Counted from the stretch's first letter, positions 14,059 through 27,889 are shown. The stretch is 64,000 nt of DNA from Polytrichum commune (GCA_950295325.1 OX485806.1:23870001-23934000); one strand, 5' to 3'. Made by a program: numbers and translations. The notes: generated by a model not told the origin, from the sequence alone.

Positions 14059-14404
14059 TGATGTCGAGGTGTGTTGTTTATGTGTGACTTTGCTATGTTT
14101 ATTTAGTGTTGTTTGTTAGTGGTGGTTGGTACTCGAGTTGCAGTGACACACGATCGTTATTTACACGACACCATAATCGCAAAATTTAGATATTAATTGA
14201 CCACAAAAATACACCGACCAAGTGCAAATATTGCTTGGTGACGGAATATTACATGTACAATTGCCACAAGCTTATCATAAAATATAAATTAGGCCACCAC
14301 TAAGGTTTTTCACCGAAAAAAGAAGGAGCAAAAAATGAATCCGGCTTGAGAAATTGTTTGGCTCCAAAAGCTCATGATTGGTTGAGTCTATGAAAGCACA
14401 CCTC

Positions 14405-16440
14405 ATGACAATTAACGCGGAAGGCCTAAATGGTCACCTCACGGTGTCTAAATTAGGCGATGTTGTTATAAGCATTAGATCTAAAGTAGACATTTTATGC
14501 CTCCAAAAACATAAACTACAAGGGGACGATCTTAACATGCCATGTTTAAAGTAGTATGGCCTCAAGCATGTTCACGGTCAAGAGTTGTCTCCCCGTGCTA
14601 TTCAACCACGGACCCCACTAGAAGAGCAAGTAAAGGGGGAGTACCTATACTTATGCATCCCCACATGATGAAGTTTCATTGTTGACTCCGGATATTGTAC
14701 GGATAATAAAGGAATTTAAATTATAATGTCAAGAATCATGGGAGGTGACGTTGAAGTGATGTGTGTTTATGATTCCAATATGTCCCAAGAAATTATGGAT
14801 CTTAAGAATGAGCTCACTGCCAACGTACATGCGAATGTCGATGGATTATAGCTAGTGATTTAAGTATGGTAGAAACAAAGAAGGACAAGACTTCTACAAA
14901 CGGGAAGCTGATGAGTAGAGAATAGTTGTTACTATAGGAGAGGCTTAAGAATGCACTCCAAATTTGGGGATTTTTTCTTTGCAAACAATGGGCTCTATTG
15001 TTCACAAAAAACCTTCATGAAATTGGTTTATGTGTTTTTGCTCAATTTGATCACAACCAATCATTCTTATAACATAAAACCTTAACAAACTCCATATAAA
15101 ATAATATATCATTCATATTGATGATGTGACATTGGATCACCATCCGACTATGTCAAATTCAATTATGTGTCCCTTCTCTATGAAATGTTAAATAAAAGGC
15201 CAATGTCTACCACCTCTCAAAAGCCCATGGAGAGATGAAGAAATTTCAGGAGTGAAGACCACATGTGAAATGTTTCTTCTCCAAACTAAGGAGAATCAAA
15301 TTTTGGTATAAATTCTTTTGCAAATAGAAGACCAACGAATTTTGCCCAAATGGAGGTGACCAAATGTGCATAATTGGTTGTGGCTCAAACCCAATTCCAA
15401 GTTGCCATGAGTTCCACGACTGCTCGAAGGGAAGTATGACACGTACGAGAAGAAATAAACAAAGTGGAGGTTCACAACTCTTAAAGGAGAAGCATAAGAT
15501 CAAAAAACTAAATGAATCTAAATTGGAGACTACTTCACCAATGAATTATTTGCATATACAAGGAGAAATCACTTAATCACTTGAAGATCTAAAAAGGATG
15601 ACATATGACACAATTATCACATATAGACTTGTTTTGGAGAAAATGTGTACATATTACTATTTTAAATTATGTACGTTACACTCATATACCATAGGTTGTG
15701 AATCTTTGTTCCAATATCTTCTCCAACATATATCTAGGAAGATTTCATATGTCACTCATACAATCTTAGATAATGAGGTGTCCATGGAAGACTTCTCATC
15801 CTCTCTTAAGGTGATGACTAACAACGAAACATATGGACCGAATAGTCCCATTGCATAATGCTTCAAAGTTTGTTGGTCATTCATTAAGGAAAATTATCTC
15901 AACATCGTTCAAGTTGTTTTCCAAGTTGATAGATTCTCAAATGGTGCTACCAAATGTTTTGTTGCTCTCTTTGAAATGTGATATTTAAAAATAATTCCCC
16001 ATTTGTACACCAATTATTTTGCTCTATAAGACATCCAAGGTCTTTGCAAAAGCACTTCAACAAAGACTTCAACCAATTTTTTTTTGGAGGTGATTGATAG
16101 TGATGGATCCGTTTTTCTTCCTCTTCAAAACATTCTTGATAACATATTTCTTTCACATGAGGTGTGAAAATGGGCAAAACAATTCAAACAATCTTTTTTC
16201 TTCTTAAAATCAACTATATGAAAGCTATGATAAGATAGTTTGGGATCTCATACACAAAATGAGAATGCCTCAATTATTTGTAGATAGACTCAAACTTCTA
16301 TTTCACGATGATGGGGCCACGGTGAATCATAATAGTCAACCAATGCCTAGTTCCAATGCATCTCTCTTTTGGATGAAAAGACTCAACAAGTAATTGCTCA
16401 ATATACGGATGATACCTATTTTACAGTAAAAAAAATAACA
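14405..16440 (+). pseudogene. LINE relic A1: endonuclease and reverse transcriptase, broken
   Basis: Decayed ORF2 of a plant L1-like retrotransposon. It starts with an AP-endonuclease N-terminus (AEGLNGHLTVSKLGD, then DILCLQKHKLQG near 14490-14525), continues with endonuclease-like pieces across several frames (to about 15200), and then reverse transcriptase: LYKTSKVFAKALQQRLQP at about 16021-16075, YDKIVWDLIHKMRMP near 16230, and the catalytic box as QYTDDTYF (TAT ACG GAT GAT at 16402-16413; Tyr-Ala is usual, Tyr-Thr here). Stops and frameshifts are frequent and part of the RT is missing, so it is non-functional. Identification rests on motif recognition across frames. Confidence 0.75.
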
Positions 16441-17499
16441 ATCATATTTTGCAATATGATTCAAAAACGACACTTAGGAATGTTGGGAGCTCAATCTGAA
16501 TTTGAGTCTCCAAACGAAACTTTTTGAGCATCCAACTATCATATTATGCATGCCATGGAGGAGGATCGAACAGACACTCCATTCACGTCGGTCTCCTCCG
16601 GAGACCGAAGTTTTTCTCTCTTATGCATGCCTACAAAACGGGAGTTGAACATTGAGTCATTTTATGGACCGATTCATGTGTTGACATAGAACCCCAAGTT
16701 CCCAAAGGTGCGTTAACACATAACCACCACGGTGGTTGAAGAGTAGATTTGTCCTTAACAATTGTCTCTCTCATTGGTCAAATTTGGGACTAGAGACAAA
16801 CACTCTTTTGGATTCTAGTGGGAAGGTGGTCTCATAATAACCACATCCTACAAGTTTTTCTCTTATGCTTTGGCCTTGAAATTCTCTCCCATTATTACTA
16901 CATAGTACACACAAAAAGAATAGAGACAAAGAAAGTAAACTACAACTATCACGATTATTCCCCTATTACACATTGTATTGTAGTTGGGCAAGTAAGAATA
17001 GTTATGGTTGTGGTTGTCATCAATACACCTTCTCCTTAGTGCCTGTCAAAGCTAGGAGCAATATAAGTACACTATGACCATCAACATGCCATCAACCACT
17101 AGGACGGTAGTTGTGTGTAAATGTACCTTCGTATAAAGTCAAAATTACTTTATGACATGTAGAGCTAGCCATTTGTGGGCTATTAATGTGCGAGTGTGTC
17201 TTCTTACTTATTACCACTAAAAATATATAAATGTAGAACATATTGGGAAAGTAGTGCTAGTAATCATCATTAATGATTGTGTACGTTGAAATTTGAGACA
17301 AATATTGATTGGAACATAGAAAAAAACAAAGCTTAGGAATGCAATCTCAATTTTCTCAAAAACTTCTTGAGAAAACTTCATGCACATATTCATTTCTTAA
17401 CAAATGGCTTCTTTCATCCACAAGTGAGATTAAGGAAATTGAATTGAAAGAAAAAGAAAAAAACATTATGAGACATTATTAGGGCCTCCACGAAATGGG
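16441..17499. other. Spacer between the two LINE relics
   Basis: No coding homology recognised. It contains a short perfect palindrome (CGGTCTCCTCCGGAGACCG, about 16589-16607). It may be the 3' UTR of relic A1 or later insertions. Confidence 0.3.
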
Positions 17500-18998
17500 C
17501 ATGAACTCAATATCAAATGGACAAGGATTTCTTTGAGGGTGTCAAGGAAAAACAAATTAATACAAGTATCCAATCTATGACAAACAAGGAAGGGAAAGAC
17601 CTTGCCTTCATGGAGGCAATGGTAGAGTATGCATATAGGTTCTACAAGAAATTAGTTAAGAGTAGCCAACTCCCCAAGGAGGAATATTGGGAGAAGGTCT
17701 CTTACTTTGGTCACTACAAAAATCAATGAAGACGTTATTGAATGCCTCGCAATTATGAAATTAGAGGATGCCATGAAACTACTCCCAATGGATTTTTCAA
17801 TTAAAGAAAAACTTTGGCTAGGGTTTAGAAAACATCCTTTGAAAGTGTACAATGAGGTATGAAGGAAAGGATGTATTAGGGTAGACCTCAACAGAGGGTT
17901 ATTATCCTTATAACCTAAAAGAGGGGACAAGCCTAACCTCGAGAGTAGGAGACTTATCACATTATTGGGAGCTCTTTACAAAATCGTAGTAATGGCAAAT
18001 CATTAGATATGACCAAAAATGTTATATCAAAGGAAGAAACATTATTTATACTATTATTCAACTTTTGAAACTATATATTGGGCTTTTGAATATAATTAGT
18101 CTACACATTTGCTTCTATTCGATTTGAAAAAGCTACGATTGTGTGATACAAAGCATGATGATAAAAAGGGATCCCTTGGGCAAATTAACACTCTTTACAT
18201 TCGTCCATGGTGTACAATTGGAACCAATGGAAATCATAATGATACTTTTTGACTCACTAGATAAGGATGCCCCCTTGCATCTTTCTTTTATCTCTTTGTA
18301 GCCAACTGCATGGGCCACATGATCCAAAGAAGAAGAAGAAGAAGGTATTAAGGGCAATAATCTTCCTAACTTTACATGTACTATCATTGACAATAAATTT
18401 ACACATGACACTATTTTGTACCTTCCACGTAACAAACAAAACCTCTCCAACATCAAGCAGACTCTTGACAATTTTGCCCCTCGCATCAAGAACTCAAATA
18501 AACTGGCATGACTCCATGGATTTCCATTGGGTAACCAAGGCTCCCACAAGTTTTCATTGGGGGGTTGACAATACCTTGAATGGGTTCCAAAAGGGGAATT
18601 TACTCGATGCCTAAGATAATAATTGGATGCAATGTTATAGATGAAAAACATTTAGTTGTGGTCTTCGAACAATTCAAAAATAAACTTTCTTATTGCTGCA
18701 TCATTTACCACTTCCATGTGAGTTGAGTTCTTATTGCTAACCAAGTCCTCCTAGCCTCCTCCATATGTTATGTATTTTATTGTTGGGGCCCACACACCAA
18801 GTCTATTGACAATGCCCACATCAAAAATTATGTCTAGTAAGGTGAAAACGGAGTATAAATTCTCATGCAATGTCAATTGGGAAACCCTTATGCCTCCTAT
18901 CAAGCTCGGTGGTCTTAAGGTCATTAACATGGAAAATAAAAATTTCGTCCTTCTTGCTAGACTTAGTAGAAGTCTCATCCCTGGAATGCTCCTTGGAA

Positions 18999-19049
<51 letters not shown>

Positions 19050-20440
19050 CTTGAAACTCATAAAAGCAAAGATTGGACTGCATAAGCACATTAATGTTGA
19101 TGCAAATAAAATCAAAGGCACATGCTATGTCCTTTGGTGGGTTTTTGGGAAGGCTTGGACTAAGGTCAGGACTCATAATGAACCAATAAAATTTGAATAT
19201 ATTAAAAAACAACCTCTTTTCTCCAACTCACTCATCTTAAATTGGAAAGGGGAGATGATCGACGACCAATCATCTTGTCTTGATAAAAAAAAAAATGGGC
19301 TCAAAATATTTGTAGCATTGATGATCTTTGGGATGAAAGGAACCATGATTGGGAAGTCTTGAGGAACTCATCATTGTGATGAGCACCAAGAAAACACAAG
19401 GGGAAAAAACACACACACAAACATCATCACCAATATTGTTCCCCATCAATGGTGCCAAAGGCAATTGGGTTCAAGCATGTAAAGATGCATGTATCACCAT
19501 TTTCAAACTCAAAACCCTCGTCATTGGTACTCACTTTAAGCAAAGTAGAAATGGCCCTCAACTCCTTATAACTGCCAAGAATGTTTCCCTCATCTCTCAC
19601 CTCACTTTGGAAAGCATTAAGGTCATTACTACTAATAACTTCACAATCGACTCAACTATACCTCATAGAATTGATCATCAACGGAACCACTTCTACTCGA
19701 TGGTACATGGCCCAATAAAAAACTTCGTATGGGATCCTCATGAATGGTCTCGTGAATTATTTTGCCCAAATGAAGGAGGTGGTTTATTTAACTTTACCAC
19801 CAAATTGGGTTATGCAATCAGGTTTGACGCTAAAATCAAGGAAAGCAAAGCTCCTACCACGCTAGAAGAAATGGAATCTTGGACACAAGAAGTGCAAACA
19901 TGTCATTGATATTTTGTGGCGTGAAAGAAAGCCTAAGAAACTCCAAGTTTTCATGTGGTATCCTAGTGGGAACATACAAAAGTTTTGATATTTAGCATCG
20001 TAGAGCCCCTCACATGTTGCTCTATGGAGTGTAAAGCTCCTAAGAAAATTTGGAAGCTTTTTGGTAACATCATGCTCAACTCCAACAAACTTTGGCATTT
20101 CATGGAATTTTTTGTCTCATGCATTACCCTACGATTAGATGAGGCACCCACTACATTATCAACCACAAAAGATAAAGCACGTTTGGGATGTGCTTAGAAG
20201 TGCAGTTATTTGGCAAATTTGGTGCACTAGATGTAGGAACACGTTTGTGGACAAAAATATGATTGTTTCACAAAATTTCCACATGGCACAAAGCAACACC
20301 ATCCATGCTAGTATGGCACTCATGGATTTATTCACAAAATATGTTGGAGTTAGGAGTGCAAGAAATCAATTGGCAATTGATGCTAAATTTGATTAGTATG
20401 TGTTGCGTCAAATGGGTGTTGTGAACAACCAATCTCTCTC
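17500..20440 (+). pseudogene. LINE relic A2: reverse transcriptase and C-terminal region, broken
   Basis: Second LINE copy in the same orientation, lacking the endonuclease. In order: a linker (17517-17729) with KDFFEGVKEKQINTSIQSM; RT pieces including ESRRLITLLGALYKIV near 17940-17990, a GCPLASF box near 18260, and a degenerate catalytic box reading FTHDTILYL near 18397-18425; LLASS...GPHT and MPPIKLGGLKVIN at about 18745-18925, typical of the post-RT region of plant LINEs; then FVWDPHEW and a degenerate zinc-binding end to about 20400. An (AT)n tract splits the frame at 19001. Many stops are present. A1 and A2 both contain RT, so they are separate copies rather than one interrupted element. 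Confidence 0.75.
19001..19047. repeat. (AT)n microsatellite
   Basis: About 23 uninterrupted AT units inside the post-RT region of LINE relic A2, interrupting its reading frame. Confidence 0.98.
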
Positions 20441-22135
20441 ACCTTAAGTGGATGTTACCCCCCCCCCCCCCGCGGTGCCCTTTTTGTTACCAACTTTGTC
20501 GGTTTTTCTATACCAACACTTGACTAATGCCTTGCCCACACTGGGGCCAATCATTGCTCTTTGGTAGCAGGACGGGTCCATCTCGATAGGGAAAATTCAC
20601 CTCCTTAAAGAACGTACCGCCATCGACAAGGATTTTTCATCCTACTCACATAAACCTTAGTGGGTGTTATGTATAGTAGTTTCAGCCATTTACTTCATTT
20701 ACACTAAAGACAAAATGAATATTCTCCCACAATTGTGAGCTGGTCATTGGTCCTAGTGTGGGCATGCTATAAGGGGTGCCCTTTCCTCATTTTGGTTTTA
20801 TGAATTTTTGTGATTCTTCCCCACCAAAAAAACAAGGGATCTTGGAATGTTCTTTGGCCCAAATTCTTGCACAAGAAAAGGTCACATACTAAGATTCAAT
20901 ACGCATTACTTGACATGGTGGTGTGTCCTAAATGAAGAAAACATGGGAGGAACAAACTTTGAGTGAGAGATCATACTAGCTCATTTGACGGCTCAAGATC
21001 TAGGAATCTCTATCTAACGGTTGATTTTCATCACACCCAAACTTCCAAATGCTTTGGATCCAACGGCCCAAAGCTCCCGTGTATAAGATCAACGGCTACC
21101 GATGCACGAGCCTACCCAATCCTTGAAAGCGAGTACCATTGGACCGTCCGATGGAGAGTTAGATCGGACGACATACAAGGACTTAGGGGAACACATCAAA
21201 CGGCTTGGCTTTCACAACACTAAAGAGGCAAGCATGTTAGATGGAGTGGTGGACATTTAACTGTATTGCCGATTAGGCTTCGACTACATACTCAATGTGG
21301 GCCCTAGGTGCCGGTGAACTTGAATATTCATGTCATGACCAAGAGGGTTGGGGCCACTTATAAATAGTAGGCATCAAAATTCCTTGTGTGAATGACCTCA
21401 AGAAACCATTAAAATAGTGTTACTAACAACTGAAGTTGGATCTTGATTATTTTATGCAAACAAATTCACATGACATGTGTTGAGATTTGGATCTAGTTTT
21501 TTGCTCAACCCAACTCTCAACACAAGTCCCAAGCCTCGCCTCCAGAAAGTGTTGTCATGTAGGCATCCATGTCATATTTGGGACTCCGCGTGAACTAACC
21601 CTAAACATTTCATTTCAACATATTTAGTCTAATTTGTTTGTCCAGATTTGTTCATTGTTTCATAAAAAGAAATTGTGAGTATTCCATATCACATGGAACA
21701 AGGCCAACCGTGTTGTGTAATAGTATGACACAAACTTATGTGTGTGGGTTGTTACACAATGGACATGTACACAAGAAGTGTGCTTTACTAAATTGGTGTG
21801 TTTGAAGGATGAATGTTTTAAACAATACAATATTTCACATCAATGTTGTAGATAGAATAAACAAAACAAATAAATGTGTAAGATGAAAAATAAGTTGCGT
21901 CAATCTTCCTACGATCAAATGCATTTTTCCAGAATGAAGAGTGAAACATGTTAATTTTCTTCCTCATAGGGGAATAAATAAAATGTTTCCCTATTGAATT
22001 GATGTGTGTCAACTTTTCTAGAAAAAATGCTAGTTCTTTTTCTCTTCAATAGAATTAATGCTAGAGCATGCTCTTGATGTCCACTAAGTAGACAAATTAA
22101 CGTAGCCCAAATGGAATGATCTACAAGCAATCTTA
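20441..22135. other. Intergenic with C run and a partial MITE copy
   Basis: A C run lies at about 20458-20471. The stretch about 21430-21600 matches the interior and right side of the MITE at 30414-30787 (both have GTAGGCATCCATGTCATA) and ends GTGAACTAACCC, so it is a truncated relative with no recognised left end. No gene was seen. Confidence 0.45.
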
Positions 22136-22579
22136 TCCTCCCTTCCCACTTGACTTTAGCTAAGCCTAAAAGTTGGTTCTAAAAGCATTGCCTTCACACC
22201 GTCGACACTATTTAGTTTCGACCTAGACACGAGGCAAGAATGTAGGACCTTTAAAAGTGTCGCCTCCCACCCTTGTGATTGGTTGCTTTTTAGTCTGAGT
22301 TGTGAGGGCATGAGGAGCTTCATTAACAAAAACCGATGGTAAGATAGATGAGCAGTAAGGCATTTGGGGATGGGACAAAAATGATCCAACATTTTCATTG
22401 CTTGATAGATAGAACAATGAACATGTGTGAAAGCTACTTAACTAAAACCTACTCGAAAATCTCCAGAGCAAGTTCTTGTAGGTGCATTGGGATAGTTGGA
22501 TGCCTCTGCTATAACCAACATAATTTTACCCAATTTTTAGGGAAGACTTTGGTTATTTGATAAAGTTGGGAAGGGGGCA
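22136..22579 (+). mobile_element. Harbinger-like MITE, GCCCCCTCCCCACTT family, copy 1
   Basis: 444-bp element with ends TCCTCCCTTCCCACTTGACT and ...AAGTTGGGAAGGGGGCA, flanked by TTA at 22133-22135 and 22580-22582. It is the reverse complement of the copy at 28146-28668, about 80 bp shorter than it. No transposase frame. Confidence 0.8.
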
Positions 22580-22582
22580 TTA

Positions 22583-23693
22583 GGTAGATGGAATGACAAA
22601 TTATGCCATGTGAATAAGCATTCTACTTTCTTGAATATCTCTCAATTTAGATGTTGTGCTCATGTTTAGAGTTGATATTGTTCCTATCTTATGATAAAGC
22701 CCATGATACAACTATGTAACAACACTAAGAGCAATGGAATGCTATAAACACATGTCTCAAAACCGACAACCACCCCTTGGTAAATAGACGGCTTATGTAC
22801 ACAATCACTAATAATTGACATTTAGGTATATTTGGATAAATCACTTCTCCAAAAACAATAAGGAATATGCACATGGGAATCAAAACATCAAGTGACAATA
22901 ACAAAAGTAATAACATAACAACCGCAACTTCGAATGCTTGTATTCCATGTTTGCTAACCATCATATTTGTGTAGTTTCGTGATCTAGTACTGCACATCAT
23001 CTTGGACGGTTGAAATTGTCTAGAATTCATGCATAAATCCAAATATTCTCAAACCACAATCGGGTTTGTGTAGAATTCTACTTACCACAATGCCTTATTG
23101 ATTTCAGATCATATATTATTATCTTACAAATTACGGGGAAATCGCTTGATATTGTGATAAATTGCAAATAAAATTTTGGAATAGATAGAATGCCAATTCC
23201 CAAATTCCAAATGACTCAAACACTTGATAGCTTGTCCGTTAAAGTGGAGTCAATGTGAAGGTCCACTTCATGAACACTTCATTAATTAAATTCATGTGCT
23301 TATGTCCTACTTTAAAGAGGTGGATAATGGCACGTGAGAGTTGAATGCATGTGTGATTATGTACATATGTACCTATGTACTCATATCAATGAATTATTTG
23401 GGATTTGCATTAGAATAATGGCAGTTGCTTGCCCAAAAGATGCCGAAATTACGGTTACATTAAAAAGACGTCACGTATTGCTATGGAAAGAAAGTTTTTT
23501 CTTTTTTCAATTACATAAACAATCGTACACAAAGACTCTATATTGCGGCTATCCTCCCGGGCCATGGGAATATAAAGAGGAACATACATGCGTGAGAAAC
23601 ATCGTCCTTGAGGTGGTGGAGGAAGATGAAGACCATGCCGATCCCAACCCTTAAATAATGCAACCTTCCTTTGCTCCAAGGCCTTTAAAGGCA
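22583..23693. other. Intergenic, nothing recognised
   Basis: AT-rich DNA without a recognised gene, RNA or clear repeat. Confidence 0.4.
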
Positions 23694-23695
23694 TA

Positions 23696-24553
23696 CAGTC
23701 CACCCTCTATAAGTGTTAACAATTGGGAGTGGTAATATTGTTAACACTTATAGAAATATAGAGTTTAACAAATCAAAACATAACATGTATAAATGTAACA
23801 CAAGTAAAATATTGTTATAATACCAAATGAAGTTCCAAAATACAATTGAGGAGTCTCACTCCTCCATTTCCACTCCTCTAGGATGGAAGAAGGCATCTAT
23901 AGAGGTCTGAACTCTGAAGCCTTCCCCATCTCTATTGTCCTAGATTAAATTGAAAGACAGATGCAAACTGACTCTAAACCACAAGGACACAAACCCTATC
24001 CACAAAAAATAATACAGCACCCTCAAAATTAATTAGACAAAACTCGCCGCCGCTGCCGCGGGAGACTTGGAAGGCAGATTTCGGCCAACCATAACTCACT
24101 CGTTAGAAGTCGGAATTCGACAAAACTACTACCATTGGAATCGTCTCCTCAATAGCTTTCTAATGGTATGTGATTTTCCCTACAAGTCTGAAATTCGAAA
24201 ACAACATTCTCAGAAATTCGAACGCTGGTAGACTAGCTCAACCTGCTAGGGTAAACTGAGTTGACGAGGGAGGGACTTGCAGTCAATATCCTAAACCCTA
24301 ATCATTTCTAAATGGGGGGTATGTTACAGTATATTACATGTGCTATGTTACAATATATTGTATTGTATGGTATTATATAGTATAATAATAAGTTAACAGA
24401 TATAGAGGGCAAAATTACAAAGAGGGGAGTAGCCAATCAATTAACACTTAACACTTAACGTTATTGTAGTCTCCCCAAGTAGGGAGTAGAAAAAATGTTA
24501 ACACTTATGGAATTTTAACACTTATAGAGGTAACACTTATAGAGGGTGGACTG
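23696..24553. mobile_element. Non-autonomous pogo/Emigrant-like element, 858 bp
   Basis: Both ends start CAGTCCACCCTCTATAAGTG (a 23-bp inverted repeat), flanked by TA at 23694-23695 and 24554-24555. The CAGT...CCTCTATAA form and TA duplication match plant pogo-like elements such as Emigrant and Lemi1. TTAACACTTATAGA subterminal motifs recur at both ends. The GC-richer centre (about 24040-24300) differs in composition and may be captured or inserted sequence. No transposase was seen. Confidence 0.8.
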
Positions 24554-24591
24554 TATTACTTCCCTTTGAAAGAAACCGCATCCAAACCTAG

Positions 24592-24980
24592 TAAGGTAGG
24601 GGTGGCAATTTCCGTGCGGGTCTTAAAGTCGACCCCTATGTCGGAAGTACCTTTTTAGGTGCTTTTACCTGGGTTTACAAAAGCACCTTTCAAGGTGTTT
24701 TTACCGTTCACAGTGCTGCCAACATTTCATTGGCTGCCAGTGGTCGGTTTTAGAAATCCACCTTGTGGATATATCATGTACCCTATGTGCGAGTGTTGGT
24801 CACTTTACAAGGTTTCCTTTAAAAATTTGTAGGAAATCATAAACATGCTGGAAATTTTTGATTTTTTCATAGTTGCTCTTGCACCAACTTTGCGGAGCAC
24901 TCAAAATTTATAAAAAAATAGTTTTAGCATCCCAACTAGGCACATCTGAAATTTGGACGGAAATAGCCACCCCTACCTTA
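24592..24980. mobile_element. Foldback element, about 389 bp
   Basis: Inverted repeats TAAGGTAGGGGTGGCAATTT (24592 onward) and, on the other strand, TAAGGTAGGGGTGGCTATTT (ending at 24980). It carries a CACCTTTCAAGGTG-type inner palindrome near 24685. The family was not identified. Confidence 0.55.
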
Positions 24981-25923
24981 GGCATCAACCTCCGCCAGGT
25001 GTCCACCAAGCTCGTGGGCCGCCCACGTGGCATGCCACATGTGTTCGATTGCCACCTTGGCAATCTTCGGTAAAACGTTGGAGTGCCTTGACATTCAATC
25101 ACACTTTTTGAGCCTTCCATGGTATCCCCCCATGGCCAATTCACGGTGAGACACACTACTTATTTACCCTTTGCCTCTTAAGAAAAGGGTTAGAAACAAA
25201 TGATAAATGAAGAGCAATGTTTGTCCTCACTGTCTTGTTCCTTATTGCTTGGAGGTCATGTTGGGATGGGGGATGAATGTGATGGGAATTTATTGGACTA
25301 CAAATCTTTCGAGTTCGTGCGGTTCCTCATTTTTTCCATGTGTGTCACTTTTGATGCTATCAAGGTGGGGTTTCTGGCTAAAAAAGTGAGATTCATTCTA
25401 TCTCTTTTTTTTCTTTTTTTTTGGCACAAATTGAAAATTGAATTGCAGAGAGAACCCAAAATACAACCAACCCGGCCGAAACAATGCAGCCCGAGTGGAA
25501 ATCAAGAAATAATGCTCATCTAAGGCCTATCCTTCCAAGCAAGGACTAAGTTGCTTTGGGTCACGATAAGACCTTTGACCCCCCAAGTCAAATCAAATTT
25601 GTTAAGAATGTCATGGTAGGCCACGTCCGGGGCTTTATCCAAATCCCTAAGCGTCCGTTTCCATTCAATCCTCCCGTATCCATGCAAGGCATCCCAAATG
25701 ATTTGATGTGTTTTCTCAACGGGCCATTACAATTTATGAAAAATCAAATTATCCCATTGCCGCTAGATGATCCATGGAAGACCACTTCTTAAGAAGAACC
25801 ACATGTGACTGAACCGTTTGAGTGCTTTGCACAAAGGTTGATAAAAAAAAACATTGCAACATGGAAAAAAATCTCTCTCATGTGGAGGCCACACATGTTA
25901 AAAATGCATGTTCTAAAACCTTA
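24981..25923. other. Intergenic, nothing recognised
   Basis: Short open frames only, none recognisable. A T-rich stretch lies near 25405-25425. Confidence 0.4.
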
Positions 25924-26126
25924 ACATGTGCCTAACTTCGAGGATCTTGGGTTCAAGGTCGATCCCTCCTTTTTTCAGTTAAAACCATTTGGTTCCAACT
26001 CTAATTGGAAATAGAGGTTCAAACCTTGGAAAATCATTGTATTGGATCATAGTTGAAAGCAAATGTTTATACCCATATAAAGAGGGACCGACCTTGAAAC
26101 CAAACTCCTCAAAGTTAGGCACATGT
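25924..26126. mobile_element. Foldback MITE, 203 bp
   Basis: Inverted repeats of about 45 bp: the left begins ACATGTGCCTAACTTCGAGG, the right (reverse-complemented) ACATGTGCCTAACTTTGAGG, then TTCAAGGTCGRTCCCTC on both. No clear target duplication; family unknown. Confidence 0.65.
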
Positions 26127-27670
26127 CAAGGTTGAGATTCTTTTACCTTGGCTTACCAAACTCCATTTCACAATTGGCGTCTTTGACCGTGTGTGGCCGC
26201 CCCTTCATGGCATAAACTATATGACCTCCACTGCAAGGATTTTCTCAATAAAGAAAATATTGTTCTTTCTAAAATTGGACGACAAGACGGACGTGGCCCT
26301 CAAATTATAATCATATACACATATATGCAAATTTGACATGTGAGGATTTTAATTTTCCAAATTTAGTGTTCGTTTGCTTCCACTAGAGGTGATCAAAGTC
26401 CATCGACCGAATGTTGGGTGTCTCTCATATTGAGCTCGAGTGCTATATTTGGAACTTGCTTGCACTTCAAGGCATTGCCCAACCTGCGAAAAGACAACTT
26501 GTTTTTACAACAGGGCGACACCCACATGCAAGAAAACTTGGCTCCTCGCTGGGGTCTTATAAGTGACCTTCTTCGACGAGGACCCAATTCACCTTGGAAC
26601 GGCGTTCTCCTCCATACCGAATCAAAACCCAATGAGACGTGCGCCTATTTCTTGATGAGGTATATAAGAATCAATTGCGGATCAAGTGGGGAAGCATGGA
26701 TGATGATGGAGAGATACATGATGGCCTAGAACACTCTTCTCTTCTCCCCCGGGCAAGAGATGACCCCTCGGGTGGCTCATGGGGGCCATAAAGGCATATA
26801 CAAGCCGACCTTAGCATTAGATAGTTTCCGACATGGTGGGCGAGAGCTTCCTTGGAGTGTGAGCTGCACTAATAGAAACGGTTTCCATGCTTGGGGGATG
26901 GATATCCAAAGGATATACCGGTCGGCACACATGACCACAAATTTGATGAAGGCAAGCTTTTGCATCATGACACACTATGATTCCGTGAAGCCGGACCCAC
27001 ACCCAACTCAACACATCAATGTGGTCAACACACACGTAACTTCGACATACGCTTGTCTATTATACCCACTATATTGGAGTTCGAGGCTCACCAAATGATA
27101 ATTAGGCACCGTAAAAGTGTCCACCAAAAATAGGGGGCAACTGTTGTTCGTTGGTATATTATTTGTTGCAATTAACAAATTCTAGCTTGAGATATATATT
27201 AAGTAAGTCATGCACGTGTTGTTCGGTTACTTTTTCCTTCATTGGACACCTATATTTGGTTGGTGTGCGGTCCAGTGGGATCAAAGAACAAACAACATAG
27301 AGATACATATTGAAAAGAGATAGGGCTGCGTCGTCAAGTTTTATTACCTGCTTTACACTCAATAATGAACATGATTGGGAGGATCTATGTATTTGGTCGA
27401 GAAATCAACAAACGTGTACTTTCAATAATTATCACTAAATCAAGGGAGATCCATTTCAATACGAGCTCAGCTGATGCTTCATCGAACATTTGCTAAAGTG
27501 TTGTTGTGTAAATATAATCTTTAGAAGATGGAGAACATGAAAAACAAACCGAACAATGCCCACATACCTTGGTATACGAGGGTGTGTATGTTGCTTGAGA
27601 GTATAGGTGGCCCACCATTCAATCATGTGCGCTAGATATGTGGCCTGAAATATCAACAAGTGCATGAACT
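26127..27670. other. Intergenic, nothing recognised
   Basis: Contains open frames of about 100 codons (26418-26729 and 26760-27098, plus) with no family resemblance and no splice or promoter support. Confidence 0.35.
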
Positions 27671-27889
27671 ACACTAAATATGATATTTAGTGTCACTTGC
27701 TATTTGGAGTTACTAAATGTTGTATATTTTTATTGTATATCTCACACTTTACCAATAGATGTTAAATTGGTTGTTTGGGCATTCTAGAACATTAGTAACT
27801 GTACTTGGTAAAAAGTTACATCAATAGTAAAAAAATATAGCATTGTGTAACTCCAAATAGTAAGTGATGCTTAATATCATATTTAGTGT
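27671..27889. mobile_element. MITE, ACTAAATATGATATTTAGT family, 219 bp
   Basis: Inverted repeats of about 43 bp. Each end carries the self-palindrome ACTAAATATGATATTTAGT or a variant, followed by CACTTGCTATTTGGAGTTAC. Shorter or diverged relatives lie at 28030-28136, 35224-35385 and 37067-37272. Confidence 0.75.

Noticed and set aside
18133-18651. 172-codon minus-strand frame
   Set aside because: It is antisense to LINE relic A2, whose plus-strand RT pieces explain the region.
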